NCBI GenBank assembly: GCA_964017155.1
Contig: OZ024864.1
Location: forward strand, 35,922,529 to 35,986,528
DNA from: Oasisia sp. SBJ-2009
Taxonomy: Eukaryota; Annelida; Polychaeta; Sabellida; Siboglinidae
Direction: 5' to 3'
DNA length: 64,000 nt
Positions 1 to 11,122 of this stretch are shown one piece after another; position 1 is the first letter of the stretch; each line of letters opens with the position of its first letter. Made by a program: the position numbers and the translations under genes. The notes beneath the pieces were generated by a model. The model did no database searches. It saw only the letters and a list, made by a program, of their open reading frames with translations, and had not been told where the DNA came from.

Positions 1-1025
1 CTATAAGTAAGTTTTGAGGGTGACGAATCTGAAGTTGTTTTTAACTTTTTGCGGCCATCTTGATAACGTAGATCTAAGATAGACTCCAAAATCATTATAA
101 AAATAACATCTATGACCAGATGTAATGTCGCCGGTTTACTCAGGTAATCACTATCATTTGGGTTTTGTTTTTGAATGGCAATGCATATGTTTGGGTAGTG
201 TCGTAATAACAGTAATCATAATTATATAGTATAATCCATGCTCTGCCACATAACCCGTAACAACAACAACGTTGAGTTAAACGCAGTTTTTTCTGTTGAT
301 TTGTATTCTACATAGTACGTACCATGTGTTTCAACAATTCGTGAGCTTTTTGAAAATCCGTGGCATAAAGTCAATCGAGCCTGAAATCCAAAATGAGCGC
401 CACTGAGTAAGTATTTGTCTATTACTTTGGATCTAATAGGGATATGTATTCAAACTTGTTATCAATTCCGCCTGATATTGACATTCCAGACATACCTGAA
501 TTATCTATTTTATGTGTTGATGGCATATTAGATGAGAAATCCAACATTGCTACTCATCCATGACGATCATTAACTACAGAAACACAATCACCCGATACAA
601 ACATTCGATCGAAATGAGTTAGAAACTTGGTTTCGATGTCCCTCTCGGTGACTTTGAGGTCCCCCAATCAAATCAATATTATTTCGAGACCTTTCAAGTT
701 GAAAAATGGTCAGGTTAATGGGTAAAAGTTAGCATTTTAACCATGTGTTCACAAATAGGGATAACACTGGCATATACATGAGCTGGAGTTCTTATCTCAG
801 TGGCTATCATCATAGTTCTGCTGAGATAAAGTCAAATGCAAGAGATTGCATTAACTGTTAACGGTTCTAGGCGCCATATCAAGGTCAACAGGTCACTCAT
901 CTCTTCATAAAACCCGCCACAGTTGATGAACGTTACTTGTATTGGTCTTCCCTATGTACGCATGGCAGATGTTCTTTTGATGCATGTTTGGTTCCTGTCA
1001 GCCATCCCAAACCCGTTCTAATGTC
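1..1025. repeat. Dispersed repeat, copy 1 (matches 44130-45117)
   Basis: This stretch is a direct, near-identical copy of 44130-45117. It opens with the shared phrase GTGACGAATCTGAAG and runs through a shared CCCGTTCTAATGTC near 1020. The copies differ by point changes and small indels, and I see no long open frame. In the second copy it lies directly after a (GT)n block, so the real left end of this copy may lie outside the window. The family is not recognised; a decayed non-LTR or non-autonomous element is possible. Confidence 0.75.
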
Positions 1026-2082
1026 GGCAAACAACTGTTCAGACGATGATGCCCATGTTCTGTGATGAAAGCGTATTTTATACGGTTGCAGAAATTCTGA
1101 ATCAGACACATAAAGGGCGAACATTTAGGGCATGTTTGGAGGTTTCACTATACGAAGATTCTACCACGTTTTATTGGTTGCTACATCAAAAGTAGTGGGC
1201 TGGACGAAGTCTGATGAAGTTTTGTTATTACATGTTCTGGCGATGCTATTGATTTCTTCTTCACTGGTTTGACTCAAAAGCATACTATTAATATTTCTGT
1301 TCTCAAGATAATCATAAACTGAGGCATGTTTTAAAGGTGGTGCTATTTCTGAAGCAACATATATGACAATATTTGCAAGAAAGCGGTATTGAAACCATCA
1401 TCAGGATAAGACCGTTCAGTCGGTTATTTATTTATTATTGTGTTAAAGATGGATTTTTGTTACTGCTTTGTTTTTTTGACATCCAATGAGCTAGTATAAT
1501 GCACTCTTTCAGCATTGATTAGACTTGAGGTTAGCTTATTTTTTCCTTTTTATAGCAATGTTCTCTTTCATCTCATCTATTTTCAGAAATCTTATGTACA
1601 CTGCATTTTTCTTACGACAGGCATTTTTAAGGCATTTAAGCCCTACAAGGGTTTTTAAGTACTTGTTTTGTGTTTAGTTTTCTGACTAGGCAGTGGATGT
1701 AATTTTTGTGTGTGAGTGTGCTCAGGTACGAATCATAAGCCCTATTGACATCACTTGCGTTATGGATGTTTTCCCTCTTATCACTTCTTAAATATTCTAC
1801 AAATTAAGTTCTAATTTTGGTTGCATGGTTTCTTGTATATATATGTATGCTAGATTCCTCTTTGTTACTGCATATTCGCAAAGTGTCAACACTGGAAAGT
1901 GGACTGTTATGTCACTTACTATTATGCCACTTGTCGTTTGTGTATTGATGGAATTTGTAAAGATGTTATCTATGAGAGTTGCCGTGTTTCTAGCTTTGCT
2001 CGATGGTGTATTTATAAGGGGTACAGTCCTAGCCGGTATATAGTGTCAACAAATATGTGTGTGCCTATGTGGCTGTCATGTT
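840..2082 (-). repeat. Decayed LINE-related block (matches 18570-19700)
   Basis: This block aligns by eye with 18570-19700: ATTAACGGTTCTAG, then GTATTGGTCTTCC, CATGGCAGAT, CAGACGATGATGCCC and GGTTTCACTATACGA recur in the same order. It continues into the endonuclease fragment at 2083-2352, so it is probably the interior of the same minus-strand LINE, heavily decayed. Short open frames here are not credible genes. Confidence 0.6.
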
Positions 2083-2352
2083 TTACGATTCAAAATTAAA
2101 GTCTCCGCGTACAAATTGTATCATATTTTTGTGAATATTTCCAAAAATCTGTTTAACATTTTCACAGAAAGAATCTATGCTGGATCCTGGTTTACGATAT
2201 AGGCAACTTACTCTTATATAATTTTTGTGTTTCGTTATTATTTCTACTGTTACACATTCAAGAATATAATTTATTGATAAAGATTTAATTTGGTCTTGTG
2301 AGAAGTTTATGCTTGTTCGGGCATATATGGTCACCCATCTCCTCTTGAACAT
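2083..2352 (-). pseudogene. LINE APE-type endonuclease fragment
   Basis: Minus-strand translation shows the endonuclease core of a non-LTR retrotransposon: VSCLYRKPGSSIDSF, then NIHKN and, a few residues on, GDFN. In such enzymes GDFN is part of the catalytic core. Only about 90 residues survive in one frame. The same segment is repeated at 19374-19847 and again at 34716-34810, so the family has several dead copies here. The RT domain is not seen next to it. Confidence 0.75.
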
Positions 2353-2635
2353 TTTCTACAAACTTGGAAGAAATTATTCTCGACCAGGTTATATTGCTGC
2401 AGTGTTGTTGGCTCATTTCTTGTTTCTGAGATAGTGATTATTACATACAAAACACGGTTATAAGTGTAGGAATATACCTTTAAGGTTGCTTCAAATTTGC
2501 ATTTAAGCTACTACCATTGAGGCGTATTATATTAAGATAGTCAAAAGAATTGATGTAAGGACTTATTTGTGAATAATATTTAGAACATTACTCGTTATTT
2601 AAAACAAAAACATAATTAATTCCTCTGCCAAGCAC

Positions 2636-2806
<171 letters not shown>

Positions 2807-2922
2807 ATGGTTCACATTGAGGTTAATATCATTTTTGTCAAGTTTGTCAAGTGTCAAATTTACATTTTAGGTGTGCACAAATATAATGTTTTTGTAATTT
2901 ACATAATTTACACAGTTCACAC

Positions 2923-3120
2923 ATGTCCATACCCACTCAGCTGAGCATCTGTAGTAATATTTACTACTGGTATTTTGTCTTTCAGCATCATAATGTTTCC
3001 TTCAGCTGTCCAGCAGTCCAAGATCAGTCTTTTGAAAATGTTCTCATGTCAACGAAGACCCTCCTTTTGTTCTTTTTTTCTCGGTTTGTCAGTTTAAACC
3101 TTGCCTTAAACACTGTCTAT
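2923..3120 (-). pseudogene. LINE ORF1 C-terminal fragment
   Basis: The stretch is homologous to 34820-35045 (shared TTTGTCTTTCAGCAT, AGCTGTCCAGCAGTCC, TCAACGAAGA and AACCTTGCCTTA). There the minus strand reads as the C-terminal part of a LINE ORF1 protein (NNVRDTVYKARFYL). Here the frame is broken. It lies upstream, on the coding strand, of the endonuclease fragment at 2083-2352, the usual order of such elements. Confidence 0.6.
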
Positions 3121-3600
3121 GCGTATAATGCAATGTTTGCACATTGTTCTGTACATGTGGGAGTGGTCCTGCCTGCTCAGACCCTGTCACCATCAAGGAG
3201 TTGTTTACAATGGTGATGCAGATGATCAAGATTTGGGTAAAAATGATGAAGACGAACATTGTTCCTGTGACGAATTTGAAAACAATACTTCAGCTCCTGT
3301 AATAGGAGTGACTCCTGATGTCATGGTTTATGCATGTACTCTTATGTGATTTGTTTTACATGCAAATGCAAATTTTAGTTATTTATCAATATTAGAGCAA
3401 ATAAATTATAACCAGTGCGGATCATAATAAATGGATGATTTAATGCAATACATTATGTCTTTTACAGAGCACACTGCTAGACATGTGTACTAACATGCAC
3501 AATTAGTTATCCATCTGAACCATTTCATACAGAAATTATACATCAAAACTGTTGATAGGCATTTTTGCATCGGTGACGTTGTAGCTATATTGGATTTACG
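3121..3600 (+). repeat. Dispersed repeat with an acidic open frame (matches 19960-20600)
   Basis: This segment matches 19960-20600 base for base over long stretches, including GTTTACAATGGTGATGCAGA and AACCAGTGCGGATCATAA. The plus strand encodes VVYNGDADDQDLG followed by acidic residues and CSCDEFEN in both copies. Related pieces lie at 32249-32434 and 36236-36421. The encoded peptide is not recognised. It is most likely part of a mobile element, because it recurs several times in the window. Confidence 0.6.
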
Positions 3601-3856
3601 TCATAAAGAGTACCACCAATAGCTATGGTAAACAATGTTCAACTTTGCAATACTCCACATTGCAAACATACTTATATATCATCATTATCGTCAGCATTAT
3701 GTTCATCTCACTGATGTTGCATTATTTCATGTAGTATTGTCGACGTAAACATTCACAGGAGACGATTCCGCCATAATCAACGAACAGAGTTACGTTCCTG
3801 GTTTCCGTAAACGGACCAGAGACAGGGCGGAATCACACATTATCGGTTGAAACCGG

Positions 3857-4134
3857 TTAATTCGTCTCCTCTTTCGGGGGGCAATCTTTGGCTTGTGCTG
3901 TTTGCTTTGATTGGTTGGCGAGATTCACCCAATCACTCGTTCTCTCCATAATCCGCGTAGATGCGTGGTTACGTGTGGCGGAATCCGACCAGGAAGTGAC
4001 ATCGCGTTTCGTTGACCCGGAAGTCATGGACGACGATTCACACAGTTTGTCTGCCGTAGAACCGGCCGCCATTGTATAGCCGTCATTCCAGGTCGGCAGT
4101 GATGATGGCACCGTCGACAGCTGATTGCCTTCGA
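3857..4134 (-). CDS. T-box copy A, exon 9 (C-terminus)
   Basis: The acceptor is CCGTCTACAG|TCGAAGG; the exon runs 278 nt to a TAA. It encodes [28 protein letters not shown] and WVNLANQS. Copies B and C keep the same motifs ([35 protein letters not shown]) in the same frame, which suggests this exon was long maintained as coding. It is only translated if the TAA in exon 8 is bypassed. Confidence 0.7.
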
Positions 4135-5496
4135 CTGTAGACGGAATAACATCAAGGTATTTAGAAAGAATCCATGCGAAATGTCAGAGATGACGTTTCA
4201 ATAATAATATCGTTTTCATATCGAATCAACATCGTAAAGTATCAATTCAAAATAGTTTTCAAATGATGCACTCCAACATTGACATCGAAATATTGGTGAC
4301 ATAGAAAGCTCCGGTACCGAGCCATATCTATGCATTTAGAAATATAACTAACTTCACTTCCATAAAATGAATTTAACTGAACCAGGCGGCGACTTTCACG
4401 CAGGAAGGCAAACAACACGTTGCATTAAACAGACAACAAAATAGTTTGGTTTCGAAACGGAAATAGCAGTTCACTACATGGGATACTATGACAAATCTAA
4501 GCTAATTAGTACTTTTTACTCATAAGAGTGAGCTTCCTTACTATGACTAAACATTTTGACCATCAGGAAAAATAAGTGCGAAAAGTAACCGTGAATGCCA
4601 AAGAGAACATATACATTTAGCAAACTCACCCGTCGTCTGACCTGTCGCCAAAGTTGTTGTGGAGACAGTTGCCTGCTTAGTCGCAGACCCGGTGACAGAA
4701 GGTTTCACAATGAAACTGTGGCTGCGTTAACGACCGTTTTCACTGACATCTCCACAGTTGCTGCTGCTCACAATGCTAGTCGTGTGGCTGCTGCAGTTGC
4801 TGCTGCTGCTGCTGGCGTTGTTGCTACTGTAACTGCTGTTGTTGGAGTACTCCGGAAACCCGTCGTTTGGTTGGGACCTGGCGTGGGCCCACAACTGCTG
4901 GGGATAAGACAGACCGTGGAACGGCAAGGTACATGGGCTGTAGTAGCTAGCCATCTGCTCGCTCTCGATGGCATAGCGCTGCAGCTGTTGTAGCTGATGT
5001 AGCTGCTGTTGTTGCAGCTGGTGGTGCTGCTGCAGATGCTGCTGCAACATGTGCTGTTGCTGTTTCTGCTGGTTCTGTTGCTGCGGCTGTTGTTGCAGTT
5101 GTTGTTTCTGTCGCGGCTGCTGCTGTTGCTGCTGTTGGTTTTGCCGACCGTGGAGCTGCTCTTGTTGCTCTTGCTTATTCTGCTGGTGTATTTGCAGATT
5201 CATCTGCTGTTGTTGCTGATGCTGATACTGATGCTGCTGAACGTGCTGCTGTTGATGTTGTTGCTGTTGTTGCCAGACTTGGTACTGCAAGCTCTCGTTA
5301 AAGGATGACATGGCCGCATTGGAACTGGCGGCACGGTACATCATCTGGTCCAACGACATCTGACGTTGTTGCTCGTTGTGATCATTTGGGGTACCCCTCT
5401 CTGAGAATCAAGACACCGTGTTGGAAACTGTATATATATATATACATATAGATATACATATATATATATATATACTTTATATACATATATATATAT

Positions 5497-5536
<40 letters not shown>

Positions 5537-5585
5537 TATAACTATATATATATACATATATATATATATATGTATATATATACTT

Positions 5586-5641
<56 letters not shown>

Positions 5642-6415
5642 GTATAACTGTTTCATGTATCCGTGCGTTTTCATTTCATTTTTACTATGTTTTAGTTATC
5701 ACTAATGAAATTGATAATATAAAAAAGTGTCCATGCACTTCCTGTCCCAAATGGTTCCGCAGATTTTCTAGATTGTGCTCCTTCTGCCTGTATTATCCGT
5801 GCCATGGTTATACCAGTGATTGATAAAACACAATTGCAATGAAACAAATGTATATAAAAACATGGAGTAGTTATATTAACTCGATTGCGTCCAATATAAA
5901 GAGCTGATCGTTATCAAGGAATTCCTTTTCGTTATAGATTAGGACACAAAAGAACCCCGTTCACGTCCCAAAGAATCTCTTTGACGCAATTCATATCAGT
6001 ATCTTCCATCTTTGCTAGTTGAACACAATCACATTCAAGCTGATAAGACGAGGCTCGTGTTTCTAAACTTACCAACCCTGTAGCAAGAAAGAGGACACAT
6101 GGCTTCTTGGACGTTGTCCACTGCCTGTCCGTAGGTCGCTTTCGCTGCCTCCCCCATGTCTGGCCATTTCCTGCAAAGTCACGGAAGCCACGTCCAGTTA
6201 CATACACTTGATTTGGAATGTATGCTTACCTATTTTATAGATACAATTAAGTACATGTTTAGAGCAAAGAAAGCAAAGATATTGAGCAGTGTTATCCCAA
6301 TATCAATAAAACCTAAATCCCATTTTCCATAAATATCACGGTATCACCATTACCTATACATTTTAATTACATTTTAATGTTTATAACTATTTCACGATAT
6401 AAATAGGTTTATACA

Positions 6416-6514
<99 letters not shown>

Positions 6515-8404
6515 ATTATATTAATTAAATAAACAAATTTATATTAAATCAATACTATTTTATGTATGTCTTTATTTTACAATTGACTAAATTGTGTAAC
6601 CTTGTCACCACAGCCAGAACCAGTGTCAATGAATAGAATACGTGTCTGCGACTGCCTATGTGATTACTGTTTTTATGATGTTGTACTTACAACAAGACAA
6701 TGTTATCTCATTTGATAAATATTATGTACTATTTTGTTTATTACATTCCTGTATGTGCTTATGAAGTGTCCTGGTGGCGTACTTATGGCGAAAAGAAATT
6801 TATTAGACGTCGCCTAGATCTACGCATGCTGTCGTCTGTTACTGCGTGTATGTGAAAGAAATGAACTTGTGTATCGCATAGAATAACTCAAGTTTTGTTC
6901 TACTGTATTATTTTCTATAGTAGAAGGTGTACTTACTTTGCTTCAGTGATGTCACGGCGTATTTTTGCATTCGGACTCACGTCTATCTTCAGCTTGCGTA
7001 ACTTGCCACTCTGATATGCCGTCACGGCGATGAAGGTAGTAGGGCGAAGCGAGAACCGGAAGTAACGCCAGTTTTCAGGGGCTCCTTCTCGTGTCGTGAT
7101 TAAGACCTGCGTCGTGTACTTCTGCATGGACTTGAGCACAACCTACAGCAATACTTGAGTTTCGGAACACACTTCTGATTTGATATGCGGAAATGGTAAC
7201 GCAATGGTGTATGTCATTGAGTATAAGAGGATTAACGGACACGTGATTGGTACGACGGCAGTGAATGGCTGGTGGTTAAGCAGAAGGGTAAAGAAAAAGG
7301 TTTAATATGACGTGAATATCACCGGGTTAGAACGTACGTATGATGTGATAAATGGGTTGAAAGATGTGCAGAGAAAGAGAGTGTGAGGAGACTTGTCATA
7401 AGAAAAAGAGAGAAGGGAGAGAAAGAGAGAGATACCTGTAGAGAGAGAGGGGGGGGGGTGTGATAGAGAGATAAGATATATGGGGAGTGGAATGTGGTAG
7501 AGTGAAAAAGAGTGAGAGAGTGGGAAAGACGGTTAGAGTGAGAAAAAGGGAGAGAGAGAGAGAGATTGACGGAGTGAGAAAGAAGGAGGGAGTAGGAAAG
7601 AGCGAGGGAATGAGAACGAGTGAGGGAGTGGGAAAGAGGGAGAGAGAGAGAAAGAGGGAGGGAGTGAGAAAGACGGATAGAGTGAGAAAAAGGGAGGGAG
7701 GGAGAAAGAGGGAGTTAGTGAAAAAGTGTTAGGGAGTGGGAATGAGGGAGGGAGTACAGGTCCTTAGCGGAGTGCGTGATATGGAGAGTTACAGGCGAGA
7801 TGGACGATGTAGTGACGACGGTATTTAAAAGGTTTACGTTGATGACGTCAACACAACACGTACGTTATCTGTGTCGCTGTCGAGATGGTTGCTCAGTTTC
7901 ACCATGGAGAAAGCAACGTCTTGTTCCATCCACTTATCCCCTGAGCATGGTGAGTCCGGATGCTCAAATACCTGACGACGACAAGTTTAAGTAAATATGT
8001 GTGTCCTGGGTTTAAGAGCATATAATCATCCCTCTCACTGTCAATGGTTACTTGACTTTTTATCATCGAACAAATTAAATGCGCAACACTACTGTGATCA
8101 CACTTATACCATGTAGCTAACATATTTTATTACTGCTTGGAATGATAGAATAACGAGAACGTATTTTTATATATGGATTTGCCAAAGATAAATGGCAACG
8201 ACAAATGATAATGAGTTTCCGATACTACAGGTGACAGAATTGAAATGATTATTCGATGCTGTTATGTGACTGAACTGTTTTATGGATAATTTATTACCTA
8301 CAGCAATTACCCATTTTGGTGGTGTGCCGTTTTTATAAAGTCTTATGCTTTAAGATATCGCTGCATCATAACGTTTCTCAGCGTCAAATGAATATTTATC
8401 TATG

Positions 8405-8472
<68 letters not shown>

Positions 8473-8482
8473 TATGAATACG

Positions 8483-8556
<74 letters not shown>

Positions 8557-8707
8557 AACATATGCATGTGTATGTAGATATATGTATTTATATCTATATA
8601 TGTATATATATATATATGTATGTGTGTCCAAATACACATATATGTATCTATATATATATGTATTATATATATATATATACATACATACATACATGTATAT
8701 ACATATT

Positions 8708-8748
<41 letters not shown>

Positions 8749-8793
8749 TATTTAATATCTACACACACAATCACACACGCACGCACCCACACA

Positions 8794-8848
<55 letters not shown>

Positions 8849-11091
8849 ACACACACCTTGACTCCCGCCGCCATGTCCGTCCGTCCCAAGGCCATCCAGG
8901 AGTTGCACGAGTTGTTGAAACGATAGCGCTGGTCGTCAACAGGAACGATTTCCAACGCCACATGGTAGTTGACAGCAGCCTGCATGCCGCGAATAGTGAC
9001 CGAGACGTGAGGGAACATTCGACTGTTGAAAGACGAAGTTATTATTGTATCGCTCAACAGGCTGTGTACATGTACATTCATAACAACTACCAAACGGCGT
9101 AATTACGATAAACCTAATTGTTAACCTAGCACGTCGATGGGGTTTTGTATGTGCACCTTACTGGTGACTAAAACAAAAGACAATTCAATACTGCCTAAGA
9201 TGACATATCATCAAGATATAATCCTTGGGCTATTCAGTTCATAGCACACTAACTTGTTGATGGCATTAACTTTAACGCCAGATTAGAGGTGTACTATTGT
9301 CCCCAATTCAGTGTCACCCTTGTCAGCAATACTATACCAATATCAAACTTTCACGAGGCGGTTTTATACCACTATTATTCTATATCTCAGCTATAAGGTT
9401 GCCCTCCTATAAATAAATTGCTAACTTAAGGCACAATGCGTCATATGCATTTTACTTTTATTTAACATAACCCCATTTGAAAAGGCAAACCTAATCATAA
9501 CCCTAAACATAACCCTATTTCTAAACCTAACACAAACGTTGACATATATATCGCCAATCACCATACACATTAAATCATAAGAGGTTGCTTTTATACTAAA
9601 GGGTGAACCAAATACCGTTACATTACTGACGCTGGTGGCCGTTTTATACTAATATGCTATAGCCCCCCCCCCTTCCAGTATAATCGTTTCGGCGTACAGT
9701 TACTGTGGATGACTGGTATCGGAGTAAGCAATTTTATTCATCTACACCAAGTTTAATTCAAAGTATTGAAACATCGTAATCGATACTAATGCTTATCAGC
9801 AATAACTGTCATTCTTGGACATATTGTCTAACGTGTTAATTTCCATTTTAAATATAAACCCATAATTCCTAGTTTCCCGCCCGAATACGAGGCGAGCGCC
9901 CGGAGCGAGGGCGCGGACAAAGAGCAAGTCGTACCGGCCGGAGCGGTTGACCATCATCTCGGTGCCGGCGCTACAGAAGGAGCGCCACACGTCGGCGTCC
10001 TGCAGTTGCACCGTCATCCCTCCAGCGCTCAGCGTCTCGTCAATGCCACCGTCGGCCGCATTCGCTGAAAGACGCAACAAACACGAATGTTTTATTTTAC
10101 TTCATACCACCAATTATGAGATGGGGAGTTCTATACACTTCCGGAAGAGGTACGAGTATGAATTATTATTAAATGTTGATCTTTTATTTAAAACACTAAT
10201 CGGATTTATCATTTCGTTACTATGGCACCGGTACCGAAAACACATTTCCACCGTAAAAGAATGGTGCCTCTATCATGATTACATTTCTGTCCAATACAAG
10301 GTAACTTTACTTTTTTATAAATGCTACCTATCAACGTTAGCATATTGCAGAGTTCAAATATCTATGAAGACATGTGTTAAAGATTCATGGATGAACACGA
10401 CTCGCGGGGAGGCAACAATGTTTACAGCGAATGGCGTTTTGGCATTATGGCAGTTGAGAAGAAAATATTTGATGGTCTTTGTAAGATCAAGGTGACACGA
10501 AGGACCTAATAGCTTCACAAGTTATAAGACCTTTGGTGACACGACAAGCTTCGTCTGAAGGAGAAAAGTGCACGCGTTTGTGCTTGCGTGTGTGCTTGTG
10601 TATGTAAGTGTGAAACTTAAAAGTGTAACGACTAAAAAATGCAATATTAACAAAGTAAACACACGAAGCACACCACATGTAAATGCACGCTGGAATCACG
10701 TCATAGTGGTACAGTGACTTACGAATGAAGGGCGCTGGCTTGTCTCCCACGACTACGTGGCGGTTGTGTTTGCCGATGTATGAACTACGACGATGTCTGA
10801 TCACATGTCTGGCCAGTGCTGTCCGACGCTGCGGACGTACCTCGGGTCCAGACGAAGACTCTGACGAGCCGCGACTGTCGAAGCGGTCACTCGGCATAGC
10901 GCTAAGGCAGGTGGGGCTAGGTCGGTTGTTATTGTAGAACTTATGCAACTTGGACAAGTCGTGGTCTCTCACTGCCGCGTTGTCACCAAACCCGGTCCAG
11001 TAGGCCTGGGACGCGTTCATTGAATACATCTCTCGACTGAATACACATATCATCATGATGTAGGCAAAGTCTCGCCGAAATGACAGTGTAT

Positions 11092-11122
<31 letters not shown>

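Noticed and set aside
4768..5308. Other-frame readings of the Q-rich exon (LLL-rich on plus, P/T-rich on minus)
   Set aside because: Shadow frames of a CAG/CAA-rich coding exon whose own frame is supported by splice sites, phase and copies B and C.
5932..6207. Alternative frame [19 protein letters not shown] as a T-box continuation
   Set aside because: The GFRD resembles the T-box end, but it lies upstream of the acceptor GACTTTGCAG and in a frame that does not join exon 6. The phase-consistent exon is 6073-6170.
7487..7732. 81-residue Arg/Lys/Glu-rich frame
   Set aside because: Purine-rich minisatellite in an intron of the T-box gene; no conserved motif.
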